Source: Lentzea sp. NBRC 105346 (GTDB lineage Bacteria; Actinomycetota; Actinomycetes; Mycobacteriales; Pseudonocardiaceae). From it: a stretch of 64,000 nucleotides of DNA. Positions 40,681 to 48,825 of the stretch are shown piece after piece; positions within the stretch are counted from its first letter, which is position 1, and each line of letters opens with the position of its first letter. Made by a program: the position numbers and the translations under genes. Location of the stretch: positions 62,001 through 126,000 of the forward strand of contig NZ_BSTQ01000022.1 of assembly GCF_030269605.1 (NCBI RefSeq), in the 5' to 3' direction. A model generated the notes under the pieces. That model was given only the letters and a program-made list of their open reading frames with translations. It ran no database searches and was not told the DNA's origin.

Positions 40681-41450
40681 ACGTCGGCCGTCGTTCGGCC
40701 GCAGTCCTCACGCTGGCGTCCGTCGCGAGCCTGATGATGTTCGTGTGGCCACTGCTGGTCCGCGTGGAGTCGCAGTCGACGCAGCACGGCACGGACGCGC
40801 CGTTCGTGTTCATCGGCATCCTGCCGATCCTGATCATCGTGGTGCTGGCGGAGCTGTCCGAGGGCGGCATGGACTCCAAGGCGCTCGCGATGCTCGGGGT
40901 GCTGTCGGCGGTGAACGCCGCCCTGCGTCCGCTGGGTACCGGCACCGCGGGCATCGAGCTGGTGTTCTTCCTGCTCGTGCTGTCCGGCCGGGTGTTCGGT
41001 CCGGGGTTCGGTTATGTGCTGGGCTGCACGTCGATGTTCGCCTCGGCGTTGCTGACGGCGGGCGTCGGGCCGTGGCTGCCGGCCCAGATGATGTGCTCGG
41101 CGTGGATCGGCATGGGCGCCGGGCTGCTGCCGCGGCGGGTGCGCGGCAAGGCCGAGATCGCGATGCTCGCCGGGTACGGCATCGTCGTGGCGTACCTGTT
41201 CGGGTTCCTGATGAACCTGTGGTTCTGGCCGTTCATCACCAACGCCGACGGCCACATCTCCTATGTGCCGGGCGCCCCGGTGCTGGAGAACCTGCACCGG
41301 TTCGTCGTCTACACGCTGCTGACCACGACCGCCGGGTGGGACACCGGCCGTGCGATCACCAACGCCGTCGCCATCCTCGTGCTCGGCCCCGCGGTGCTGA
41401 CAACGTTGCGTCGCGCGTCCCGCAAGGCATCGTTCGCCTCAGTCCGGTAG
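40677..41450 (+). CDS. ECF transporter substrate-binding (S) component, probably cobalamin
   Basis: This 257-residue membrane protein with about six segments resembles the CbrT/thiamine-like S components (FIGILPILIIVVLAEL; GPGFGYVLGCTSMFASALL). It lacks the BtuB/BtuF pattern. The operon's cobalamin riboswitch makes cobalamin or a precursor such as cobinamide the likely substrate. The GTG start at 40677 overlaps the ATPase stop. It ends 12 nt inside dinB, convergently. Confidence 0.82.
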   Translation: MNVGRRSAAVLTLASVASLMMFVWPLLVRVESQSTQHGTDAPFVFIGILPILIIVVLAELSEGGMDSKALAMLGVLSAVNAALRPLGTGTAGIELVFFLLVLSGRVFGPGFGYVLGCTSMFASALLTAGVGPWLPAQMMCSAWIGMGAGLLPRRVRGKAEIAMLAGYGIVVAYLFGFLMNLWFWPFITNADGHISYVPGAPVLENLHRFVVYTLLTTTAGWDTGRAITNAVAILVLGPAVLTTLRRASRKASFASVR

Positions 41451-42632
41451 CAGCGGCACCGAGAAACCCGTGTCGCGGCCGAGCAACGCCGCTCGGGTCA
41501 CCGCCGACGTGCCGAAGCGGTCCCGCACATGGTCCAGCGCCGTGTCCAGCGCGCCCGGCTCGTGCTCGTCGAACGGCAGCATCAGCTGGATCGCGTCGTC
41601 GTTGCCGAGGTTGGCCAGCGACACGCCCAGCAACGTGATGCCGCGGCTCGTGATCAGGGGCATCGCGGCCGCGAGCAGCAGTCTCGCCGTCGTCAGCAGT
41701 ACCTCGGTGTCGTCGGTCGGATGCGGCAACGTGTGCGACCGCGTCGCACGGGTGAAGTCGGCGAAGCGCAGGCGCAGCACCACCGTCCGGCACCCGCGGT
41801 GAGCGGAGCGCAGGCGGCGCGAGGTGCGGTCGATGAGTGAGGCGAGGATGGCATCCAGATCGTCCGGCGTGCGCGGTTTGCGCCCCAGCGCCCGTTGCGA
41901 GCCGATCGAACGGCGGCGCCGGCCCACCTGCACCGGGCGCGGGTCGCGGTTGTGCGCCAACGCGTGCAGGTGCCGGCCGGCCCCGGTGCCGAGCATCGCG
42001 ACCAGCACGCTCTCGCCCAGACCCGCGACGTGGCCGACCGTGTGGATGCCCCGGTCGTGCAGCTTCGCGGCGGTCACCTCGCCGACACCCCACAGCCGCT
42101 CGACCGGCAACGGGTGGAGGAACTCCAGTTCCCGGTCCGCGGGCACGACCAGCAGCCCGTCGGGCTTGGCCACCCCGCTCGCGACCTTGGCCAGGAACTT
42201 CGTCCTGGCCACCCCGACGGTGATCGGCAGGCCGACCCGCTCGAGCACCTTGGCACGTAGCTGCGCGGCGATCAGCTCCGGCGGGCCGACGATCCTGCCC
42301 AGGCCGCCGACGTCCAGGAACGCCTCGTCGATCGAAATGCCCTCGACCAGCGGTGTCGTGTCACGGAACACCTCGAAGACCGCCTTGCTCGCGGCCGAGT
42401 ACGCCTCCATCCGCGGCGGCACGACGATCGCGTGCGGACACAGGCGCAGCGCCCGCGCACCGCCCATCGCGGTGCGCACCCCGAGGCGTTTGGCCTCGTA
42501 GCTCGCCGCCAGCACCACGCCACCACCCACGATCACCGGGCGGCCCCGCAACCGCGGGTCGTCGCGCTGCTCGACCGACGCATAGAACGCGTCCAGGTCG
42601 GCGTGCAATATCGGCGTAGTGCTCACGAACAT
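41439..42632 (-). CDS. dinB: DNA polymerase IV (Y-family)
   Basis: This Y-family translesion polymerase has up to 397 residues. It shows the palm motifs LHADLDAFYASVEQ and ISIDEAFLDV, with catalytic acids D and DE. The fingers, thumb (GVARTKFLAKVASGVAKPDG) and C-terminal little finger are also present. The start is either the ATG at 42632, which lies inside the LexA box, or the GTG at 42626. No beta-clamp motif of the usual QLxLF type is seen near the C-terminus; LMLPF at about residue 360 may substitute. Confidence 0.93.
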   Translation of the reverse strand: MFVSTTPILHADLDAFYASVEQRDDPRLRGRPVIVGGGVVLAASYEAKRLGVRTAMGGARALRLCPHAIVVPPRMEAYSAASKAVFEVFRDTTPLVEGISIDEAFLDVGGLGRIVGPPELIAAQLRAKVLERVGLPITVGVARTKFLAKVASGVAKPDGLLVVPADRELEFLHPLPVERLWGVGEVTAAKLHDRGIHTVGHVAGLGESVLVAMLGTGAGRHLHALAHNRDPRPVQVGRRRRSIGSQRALGRKPRTPDDLDAILASLIDRTSRRLRSAHRGCRTVVLRLRFADFTRATRSHTLPHPTDDTEVLLTTARLLLAAAMPLITSRGITLLGVSLANLGNDDAIQLMLPFDEHEPGALDTALDHVRDRFGTSAVTRAALLGRDTGFSVPLLPD

Positions 42633-42639
42633 ATGTTCG
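42626..42639. promoter_or_regulatory. LexA (SOS) box at dinB
   Basis: CGAACATATGTTCG is a perfect palindrome of the GAAC-N4-GTTC type bound by LexA in actinobacteria. It overlaps the dinB start codon and lies 48 bp before paaK. It implies damage-inducible dinB, from a transcript with little or no leader or from a start further into the gene. Confidence 0.8.
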
Positions 42640-42686
42640 CATCGACCGTCGTGGTGTGCGGAAACTTTCTGGCGTTGAATGAGGCG

Positions 42687-43985
42687 ATGCTGGACCTGAG
42701 CCCGAAGCCGGGTGACCTGGAGCCGATCGAGACCGCGTCGGTGGACGAGCTACGCGCGGTGCAGCTCGAACGGCTGCGCTGGTCGGTCCGGCACGCCTAC
42801 GACCACGTGCCGCACTACCGCGCCGCGTTCGACGCGCGAGGTGTCCACCCGGACGACGTGAAGACGCTGGCGGACCTGGCGAAGCTGCCGTTCACCGCGA
42901 AGGCGGACCTGCGCGACAACTACCCGTTCGGGATGTTCGCCGTGCCGCGCGACGAGGTGGTGCGCGTGCACGCGTCGTCGGGTACGACCGGCCGCCCGAC
43001 CGTGGTCGGCTACACCCGCGACGACCTGGACATGTGGGCGAGCGTCATGGCACGAAGCATCCGCGCCGCGGGCGGCCGGGCCGGTCACATCGTGCACAAC
43101 GCCTACGGCTACGGCCTGTTCACCGGTGGGCTCGGCGCGCACGCCGGTGCGGAACGACTGGGCTGCACCGTGGTTCCGGTGTCCGGCGGCATGACTGAAC
43201 GCCAGGTCCAGCTGATCCGCGACTTCGAGCCCGACATCATCATGGTCACCCCGTCCTACATGCTGTCGATCATCGACGAGCTGGAGCGGCAGGGGATCGA
43301 CCCGCGTGCGACCTCGTTGAAGGTCGGCATCTTCGGCGCCGAGCCGTGGACCAACGACATGCGCCTGGAGATGGAGCGGCGCCTGGACATGCACGCCGTG
43401 GACATCTACGGCCTGTCCGAGGTGATCGGGCCCGGTGTCGCCAGTGAGTGCGTGGAGTCCAAGGACGGCCTGCACGTGTGGGAGGACCACTTCTACCCGG
43501 AGATCGTCGACCCGGTCACCGGCGAGGTCCTGCCCGACGGCGAGGAGGGCGAGCTCGTCTTCACCTCGCTCACCAAGCAGGCGATGCCGGTCATCCGCTA
43601 CCGCACGCGCGACCTGACTCGCCTACTGCCGGGGACCGCGCGCACGATGCGGCGCATCGAGAAGATCACCGGCCGCACCGACGACATGATCATCCTGCGC
43701 GGCGTGAACCTGTTCCCGACGCAGATCGAGGAGCTGATCCTGCGGGTGCCCGAGCTGTCACCGCACTTCCAGTGCGTCCTGAGCCGCACGGGCAACCTGG
43801 ACGACCTGACCGTCGTCGTCGAGCACCGGGAGCACGCGGTCGCCGGCGACGCGGGTGCCGTGCTGCAGCGGCTGGTGAAGAACTCGATCGGCGTCACGGT
43901 GGCCGTGGACGTGGTCGGACCCGGTGGGATCGAGCGGTCGGTGGGCAAGATGAAGCGCATCGTGGACCGCCGGCCGAAGCGTTAG
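42687..43985 (+). CDS. paaK: Phenylacetate-CoA ligase
   Basis: This 432-residue acyl-adenylate enzyme makes phenylacetyl-CoA from phenylacetate, ATP and CoA. It has the P-loop-like motif ASSGTTGRPTVVGYT, the motif DIYGLSEVIGPGVA, and the C-terminal hinge GRTDDMIILRGVNLFPTQIE. The start at 42687 (MLDLSPKPGDLEPIETAS) matches PaaK N-termini; the frame is open further upstream without a good start. No other phenylacetate genes are adjacent, so it may serve a general aryl-acid salvage or a secondary pathway. Confidence 0.88.
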   Translation: MLDLSPKPGDLEPIETASVDELRAVQLERLRWSVRHAYDHVPHYRAAFDARGVHPDDVKTLADLAKLPFTAKADLRDNYPFGMFAVPRDEVVRVHASSGTTGRPTVVGYTRDDLDMWASVMARSIRAAGGRAGHIVHNAYGYGLFTGGLGAHAGAERLGCTVVPVSGGMTERQVQLIRDFEPDIIMVTPSYMLSIIDELERQGIDPRATSLKVGIFGAEPWTNDMRLEMERRLDMHAVDIYGLSEVIGPGVASECVESKDGLHVWEDHFYPEIVDPVTGEVLPDGEEGELVFTSLTKQAMPVIRYRTRDLTRLLPGTARTMRRIEKITGRTDDMIILRGVNLFPTQIEELILRVPELSPHFQCVLSRTGNLDDLTVVVEHREHAVAGDAGAVLQRLVKNSIGVTVAVDVVGPGGIERSVGKMKRIVDRRPKR

Positions 43986-44920
43986 CCCAGTACTCGCAAC
44001 GGTGTTCCGGCGGCGAACGCGTGGATGTCTTCCACGGCCTCGCGGAAGTAGGTGCGGTAGTTGCCGTCGGTCACGTAGCCCAGGTGCGGGGTGGCCAGCA
44101 CGTTGGGCAGCGTGCGCAACGGATGGTCCGCTGGCAGCGGCTCCTGCTCGAACACGTCCAGCCCGGCACTGGCGATCCGGTTGGCGCTCAATGCCTCGAT
44201 CAACGCGTCCTGCTCGACGATCGCCGCACGCGAGGTGTTGACGAGGAACGCGCTGGGCCGCATGTGCCGCAACGCGTCGGCGTCGATCAGTCCGCGGGTG
44301 CGGTCGCCGAGCACGAGGTGGACGGACACGACGTCGCTCTCGGCGAGGAGCTTCTCCTTGCTCGGCGCGAGCCGGACCCCTTCGGCGTCCGTGCGGTCCG
44401 CGGTGAGGTTCTGGCTCCACGCCACGACGTCCATGCCGAACGCTGCACCGACCCGCGCGACCTTCACCCCGATCTTGCCGAACCCCAGCAGCCCCAGCGT
44501 CTTCCCCGCGAGACCGGTGCCGATCGTGCTCTGCCACGGACCGTTCTCGCGGAAGGAGTTGTTCTCCCGCACCAGGTTCCGGGCGAGCCCGAGAATCAAC
44601 GCCCAGGTCAGCTCGACCGGCGGCTCCGACGTGCTCGCCGTGCCGCACACGGTGACCCCGTTTGCACGGGCGGCGTCGAGGTCGATCGACGCGTTGCGCA
44701 TGCCGCTGGTGACCAGCAGCCGCAACGCCGGCAGCCGTTCGAACAACGCGGCGGTGAACGGCGTGCGTTCCCGCATGATCACCACGACCTCGGCGTCGCC
44801 GATCGCCTCCACCAGGGCGTCGCCCTCGAGGTGCTCACGGCAGGTGGTGACGTCGATGCCGCTCCAGTCGGCCAGCTCCGTCGCCACACCCTGGTAGTCG
44901 TCCAGCACCACGCACCTCAT
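43982..44920 (-). CDS. D-2-hydroxyacid dehydrogenase family protein
   Basis: This 312-residue NAD(P)-binding oxidoreductase has the Rossmann motif GLLGFGKIG. The catalytic Arg is in NTSRAAIV, Glu in LDVFEQEPL and His in TPHLGYV. It resembles the phosphoglycerate/hydroxypyruvate dehydrogenase group, but substrate specificity is not evident. It overlaps paaK by 4 nt, convergently. Start at 44920 (MRCVVLDDYQG); an ATG three codons upstream is an alternative. Confidence 0.87.
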   Translation of the reverse strand: MRCVVLDDYQGVATELADWSGIDVTTCREHLEGDALVEAIGDAEVVVIMRERTPFTAALFERLPALRLLVTSGMRNASIDLDAARANGVTVCGTASTSEPPVELTWALILGLARNLVRENNSFRENGPWQSTIGTGLAGKTLGLLGFGKIGVKVARVGAAFGMDVVAWSQNLTADRTDAEGVRLAPSKEKLLAESDVVSVHLVLGDRTRGLIDADALRHMRPSAFLVNTSRAAIVEQDALIEALSANRIASAGLDVFEQEPLPADHPLRTLPNVLATPHLGYVTDGNYRTYFREAVEDIHAFAAGTPLRVLG

Positions 44921-44953
44921 GATCGCCACTCTACGTTTTGACACGATGGTCCG

Positions 44954-45373
44954 GTGATCTTTTCCAGGCTGGTCGTGCCGCTGCTGAGCATGTGGTTCTT
45001 CGGAAACCTCTACGAGCAGATCGTGTGGAATCCGCAGCTGCCGGCCGACCCGCGGCCGGGCTCGCTCGTCGGCGTGTTCGCCGCGGGCAGCCCGATCTAC
45101 TACTACCTGCCATGGGGTCCGCTCGGCGTCGTGCTCGCGGTCGTCACACGTGCTCCGTGGCCGGCGCTTGGGTGTCTCGCGGTGTCGGTCATGGCGAAGA
45201 TTCTGCTGATCACGCAGGTCAACCCGGTGTTCCGCGACGCCGCCGTGACCCGAGCCGTCGTGCACGACCACGCCGTGCTCTGGGCGTTCGGCAACGGCGT
45301 CGTCGTCGTCTCGGTGGCGGTCGCGATCCTGCTGATCCAGCGCGCTCGGCCGATCGGCTCTGCCCGCCGATGA
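44954..45373 (+). CDS. Small membrane protein, unknown
   Basis: This 139-residue protein has about four hydrophobic segments (positions about 5-20, 50-68, 72-90 and 105-127). It has a GTG start and no recognisable domain. DUF1772-like proteins share a similar size and layout, but I cannot confirm this. It sits between a divergent dehydrogenase and a secreted carboxypeptidase, without clear functional link. Confidence 0.6.
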   Translation: MIFSRLVVPLLSMWFFGNLYEQIVWNPQLPADPRPGSLVGVFAAGSPIYYYLPWGPLGVVLAVVTRAPWPALGCLAVSVMAKILLITQVNPVFRDAAVTRAVVHDHAVLWAFGNGVVVVSVAVAILLIQRARPIGSARR

Positions 45374-45397
45374 CCGGCCGTGGAACCGTTGGTAACC

Positions 45398-46666
45398 ATG
45401 GGTTACGGAAGAGTCCTGGTCTTCACCATCGCCCTGGCGACACTCGCCATCCCGTCGGTCGCGGCACCCGCCGAGACCGAGACGGCCGCCTACGCCGTGA
45501 GCGGCGTGCGGACCGTCGAGCAACGCGGCCAGATCACCCGCATCGGTGCCGCGATCGATGTTGTCGAGGAGCACGGGGTCGTCGTGGTCACCGCGACCGC
45601 GGCCGAAGTCCGTGCCATGAAAGTACAAGGGTTCGGCGTGCAGGAGGTGCCCAAGCGCACCGACAAGGCGGCGGCGCCGTTCGACTTCCCGCCGAAGGAC
45701 GCCAACTACCACAACTACGGGGAGATGACCGCAGAGATCAACCAGGCGGTCGCCAAGTACCCGAACCTGATCACCAAGACCGTCATCGGCAGGTCCTACC
45801 AGAACCGCGACATCGTCGCGCTCAAGATCAGCGACAACGTCGCGACCGACGAGAACGAGCCCGAGGTGCTGTTCACCGCGCACCAGCACGCGCGCGAGCA
45901 CCTGACCGTCGAGATGGCGCTGTACCTGGTCAAGCTGTTCACCGAGAGCACCGAGCCGCGGGTGCGCGACCTGGTGAACACCCGCGAGATCTGGATCGTG
46001 CCCGACGTCAACCCTGATGGCGGCGAGTACGACATCGCGACCGGCAGCTACCGGAGCTGGCGCAAGAACCGGCAGCCGAACGCGGGGTCCACGGCCATCG
46101 GCACGGACCTCAACCGCAACTGGTCCTACAAGTGGGGCTGCTGCGGCGGTTCGAGCGGCAGCCCGAGCAGCGACACCTACCGCGGCGCGCGGGCCGAGTC
46201 GGCGCCCGAGGTGAAGGTCGTCGCGGACTTCGTGCGCGGCCGCGTCGTCGGCGGGAAGCAGCAGATCAAGGCTTCGATCGACTTCCACACCTTCAGCGAG
46301 CTCGTGATGTGGCCGTTCGGCTGGACCTACGACGACGTCGCGCCCGGCATGACGAAGGACCAGCGGGACACGTTCGCCACGATCGGGCAGTCCATGGCCC
46401 GCACCAACGGGTACACGCCGCAGCAGGCCAGCGACCTCTACATCACGGACGGCTCGATCCGCGACTGGCTGTGGGGCTCGCAGGGCGTCTTCTCCTACAC
46501 GTTCGAGATGTATCCCGGTTCGAACGGCAGCGGCGGCTTCTACCCGCCGGACGAGGTGATCCCGGCGCAGACGGCGCGCAACAAGGAGGCCGTGCTGCAG
46601 CTGCTCGACCGGGCCGACTGCCCGTACGAGGCGATCGGCAAACAACAGCAGTACTGCTCGAACTGA
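45398..46666 (+). CDS. Secreted zinc carboxypeptidase (M14)
   Basis: This 422-residue protein has a signal peptide (MGYGRVLVFTIALATLAIPS) and a propeptide (to about residue 105). The M14 domain has zinc ligands in AHQHAREH (HxxE) and DFHTFSE (His), and the catalytic Glu in YTFEMYP. Two Cys runs (WGCCGG, DCPYE...YC) suggest disulfides. It removes C-terminal residues from peptides outside the cell. It is likely complementary to the S1 protease encoded just downstream. Confidence 0.9.
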   Translation: MGYGRVLVFTIALATLAIPSVAAPAETETAAYAVSGVRTVEQRGQITRIGAAIDVVEEHGVVVVTATAAEVRAMKVQGFGVQEVPKRTDKAAAPFDFPPKDANYHNYGEMTAEINQAVAKYPNLITKTVIGRSYQNRDIVALKISDNVATDENEPEVLFTAHQHAREHLTVEMALYLVKLFTESTEPRVRDLVNTREIWIVPDVNPDGGEYDIATGSYRSWRKNRQPNAGSTAIGTDLNRNWSYKWGCCGGSSGSPSSDTYRGARAESAPEVKVVADFVRGRVVGGKQQIKASIDFHTFSELVMWPFGWTYDDVAPGMTKDQRDTFATIGQSMARTNGYTPQQASDLYITDGSIRDWLWGSQGVFSYTFEMYPGSNGSGGFYPPDEVIPAQTARNKEAVLQLLDRADCPYEAIGKQQQYCSN

Positions 46667-46677
46667 TCGGCCGGCCG

Positions 46678-46714
46678 ACGCCGGAATTCCAGCCGCATGC
46701 TGGAATTCCGGCGT
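46678..46714 (+). terminator. Perfect hairpin after the carboxypeptidase gene
   Basis: ACGCCGGAATTCCAGC (46678-46693) pairs perfectly over 16 bp with GCTGGAATTCCGGCGT (46699-46714) around a CGCAT loop. It lies 12 nt after the stop codon. Confidence 0.8.
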
Positions 46715-46805
46715 TGCGTATCAATTCGCAAATGTCGGACAGGTCGAATTTTCAGAATGTCTCGGATAGTCGCCGGGTCGGCACCATGGTGATAGTGGTG
46801 CTGGA

Positions 46806-46859
46806 CGCATTCGCCGCATCCATGGATTCCCTGCCCATGTCCTGAACTGAGGAGTAGTA
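46806..46859 (+). repeat. Conserved 5' leader of protease gene 2
   Basis: The leader reads CGCCGCATCCATGGATTCCC, then CATGTCCTGAACTGAGGAG, ending at the ATG. It is the counterpart of 36312-36366, with a few small changes. Confidence 0.7.
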
Positions 46860-47552
46860 ATGCGGCTCAAGGTGTTAAGTGTGATTATCGGAGCGACCCT
46901 CGCGGCCGGTCTCGGCGCAGCCCCGCCGTCCCAGGCGAGCGAGCCGTCGGACGTGAACGCCAACATCATCGGTGGTACGACCGTTCCGGAAGGAGGCGCC
47001 CCCTGGGGTGCGCAGGTCAACTCGGGCGGCTTCTGCTCGGGTGCCGTGATCGCCCCCCTGTGGGTGCTCACCGCCGCGCACTGCGGTCGCGGTGGCAGCG
47101 TCAAGGTGGGTAGCCAGAAGCTCGGTGCGGGCACGAGCATTCGGGTCGTGCAGGACTTCACCAACGGCGACATGGCGCTGAAGAAGCTGGCCTCACCAGC
47201 CAATATCGCCAAGTACATGCCGTACTCGGCCACGGTCCCGCCCATCGGGGCCACCGTGCAGATCTACGGCTGGGGCGGCATCGGCGGACCGGGTAGCCCG
47301 CTGGCCAAGTCGATCAAGACCGCGGACGTGCGGGTGGTCGCGACCAGCGGAACGATCAACGTGGCTCCCGGCAACGGCCAGGCCTACAAGGGCGACTCCG
47401 GTGGCCCGGTGGTCCACAACGGCCGCGTGGTCGGCACCTGCACCGGCCCGATCGGCGGTGGCGACCCGTCGAAACTGACGGTGAGGTACCAGAGTGTTCC
47501 TCAGCGTGCCGCCTGGATTCAGCAGACGACCGGAATCAAGCCCGCCGCGTAA
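46860..47552 (+). CDS. Secreted trypsin-like serine protease (S1), paralogue
   Basis: This 230-residue protein is highly similar to that of 36367-37059. It has a signal peptide, mature IIGG start, TAAHC, NGDMALKK and GDSGGP. Sequence differences cluster in the signal peptide and surface loops (for example SGGFCSGAV against GGGFCSGSV). It follows the carboxypeptidase terminator and has its own ribosome site (GAGGAG). It probably arose by duplication of gene and leader. Confidence 0.88.
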   Translation: MRLKVLSVIIGATLAAGLGAAPPSQASEPSDVNANIIGGTTVPEGGAPWGAQVNSGGFCSGAVIAPLWVLTAAHCGRGGSVKVGSQKLGAGTSIRVVQDFTNGDMALKKLASPANIAKYMPYSATVPPIGATVQIYGWGGIGGPGSPLAKSIKTADVRVVATSGTINVAPGNGQAYKGDSGGPVVHNGRVVGTCTGPIGGGDPSKLTVRYQSVPQRAAWIQQTTGIKPAA

Positions 47553-47596
47553 TTGCACGACGTTTTCTGTCATTAATGCAACAGAATATGGTTCGG

Positions 47597-48736
47597 TTAT
47601 TTCGCCGGGATCGCGAGCGCCAGAGTGAGTTCGAGGACTCGTTGTGGCGAATCGAGATCCGGGAAAAGGTCGCGCAGTAGTCCCATGCGGTACCGCACGG
47701 TCTGAGGATGTACGAACAGGGACGCTGCCACGTCCTCCCTGCGGCCGTGGTGCAGCAGCCACGCCCGCAGCGTCTCCTCCAGCCGTCGCGCGGAGTTGGG
47801 CCGCAGGTCCCGTAGTGGCGCGAGGGCGCGTGCGCGCAGGTCGGCGTACGCGTCCTCGTCGGCGCTCAGGACCAGGTCGACCAGATGGTCGTCGGTGTCG
47901 CGGATGTCCGGGGACAACGCGCGCGCCCGCACGGCCCGCGCGTAGGACGCCGACGCCCGCGTCCACGGCCGGCTCGGTCCGACGACGGCGGCGCGGTCGG
48001 TCAGCTGCCGCAGGAGATGTGCCCGATCGGCGTCGGGCACCAGCAGCACCGCGGTGGCGTCCGGCAGGTCGTCGAGCACCAGCGTGCCGGGGTCGAGCAA
48101 CCGGTACGCGGGGCGGGCCTGCGCGGACGGCAGCAGAACCACGGTCAACGAGCCGGGCGGGGACCACTTGGCCTGGTCCGCCGCGGCGAGCAGCGTCTCC
48201 TCACCGGCGCCGGCCAGCAGTTTGCGTGCGAGTTGTTCGAGGTCGCGTTCGTGCGCCCGGCCCCGGACGGCCAGCTCGTCGGCGTGCCCGGCGGCGCTGG
48301 CCGCGGACAGCTCGTCGATGTAGGCGAACGTCAGCTCGGCGAACTTCGCCACCTCCTCGGCCGGCAGGCCCGCCGCGACCGCTCCGGTGGCCAGGCCCCG
48401 CCACGCCACCCGCGCGCCGACCCGGTACGCGCTGAGCAGGGCGTCCATCGAACGGCCGTCGCGCACCTCGCCGCGGCCGAGCTCGTACGCGGCCTCGCCG
48501 GCGTCGCCTCCCGTGGCCAGGCCGCCGGCCAGGTCGAGGTAGTGCCCGAGGGCGGTCCGCACCGCCCGGCGGATCGTGGCGCCCATCCGCCCCTGCAGGG
48601 CGTTCGCGTAGCTCGGCACCTCGTCGATGATCGCCTCGACGACCTCGTCCGCGGTCACCTTGAGCACGGCCCGCAACGCACTGACGGTCGTCTCATTCAG
48701 GGCCAGCTCAGCTGCCCCTCGCACGGTTCGGCTCAT
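47597..48736 (-). CDS. PucR-type transcriptional regulator
   Basis: This 379-residue protein has an N-terminal helical region and a central GGDEF-related CdaR-like domain. The C-terminal PucR helix-turn-helix is RREDVAASLFVHPQTVRYRM. It is divergent from the ferredoxin reductase-desaturase pair, so it probably controls membrane-lipid desaturation. A TTGTTC/GAACAA inverted repeat lies between the two starts. Effector unknown. Confidence 0.85.
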   Translation of the reverse strand: MSRTVRGAAELALNETTVSALRAVLKVTADEVVEAIIDEVPSYANALQGRMGATIRRAVRTALGHYLDLAGGLATGGDAGEAAYELGRGEVRDGRSMDALLSAYRVGARVAWRGLATGAVAAGLPAEEVAKFAELTFAYIDELSAASAAGHADELAVRGRAHERDLEQLARKLLAGAGEETLLAAADQAKWSPPGSLTVVLLPSAQARPAYRLLDPGTLVLDDLPDATAVLLVPDADRAHLLRQLTDRAAVVGPSRPWTRASASYARAVRARALSPDIRDTDDHLVDLVLSADEDAYADLRARALAPLRDLRPNSARRLEETLRAWLLHHGRREDVAASLFVHPQTVRYRMGLLRDLFPDLDSPQRVLELTLALAIPAK

Positions 48737-48741
48737 GGTTT

Positions 48742-48758
48742 TTGTTCCTCGCGAACAA
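48742..48758. promoter_or_regulatory. Inverted repeat between the PucR and desaturase genes
   Basis: TTGTTC (48742-48747) and GAACAA (48753-48758) with a 5-bp centre lie just upstream of the PucR start codon, in the 89-bp divergent region. Probably the PucR binding site; inferred. Confidence 0.45.
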
Positions 48759-48825
48759 GATGTGACCTACAGATTCACGTCCTACGGTCAGGACTTTACG
48801 CCAGGACACAAAGCAAGCTGGAGTC

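Noticed and set aside
48742..48758. SOS box at the PucR gene
   Set aside because: The order is GTTC then GAAC, the reverse of the GAAC-N4-GTTC LexA site.
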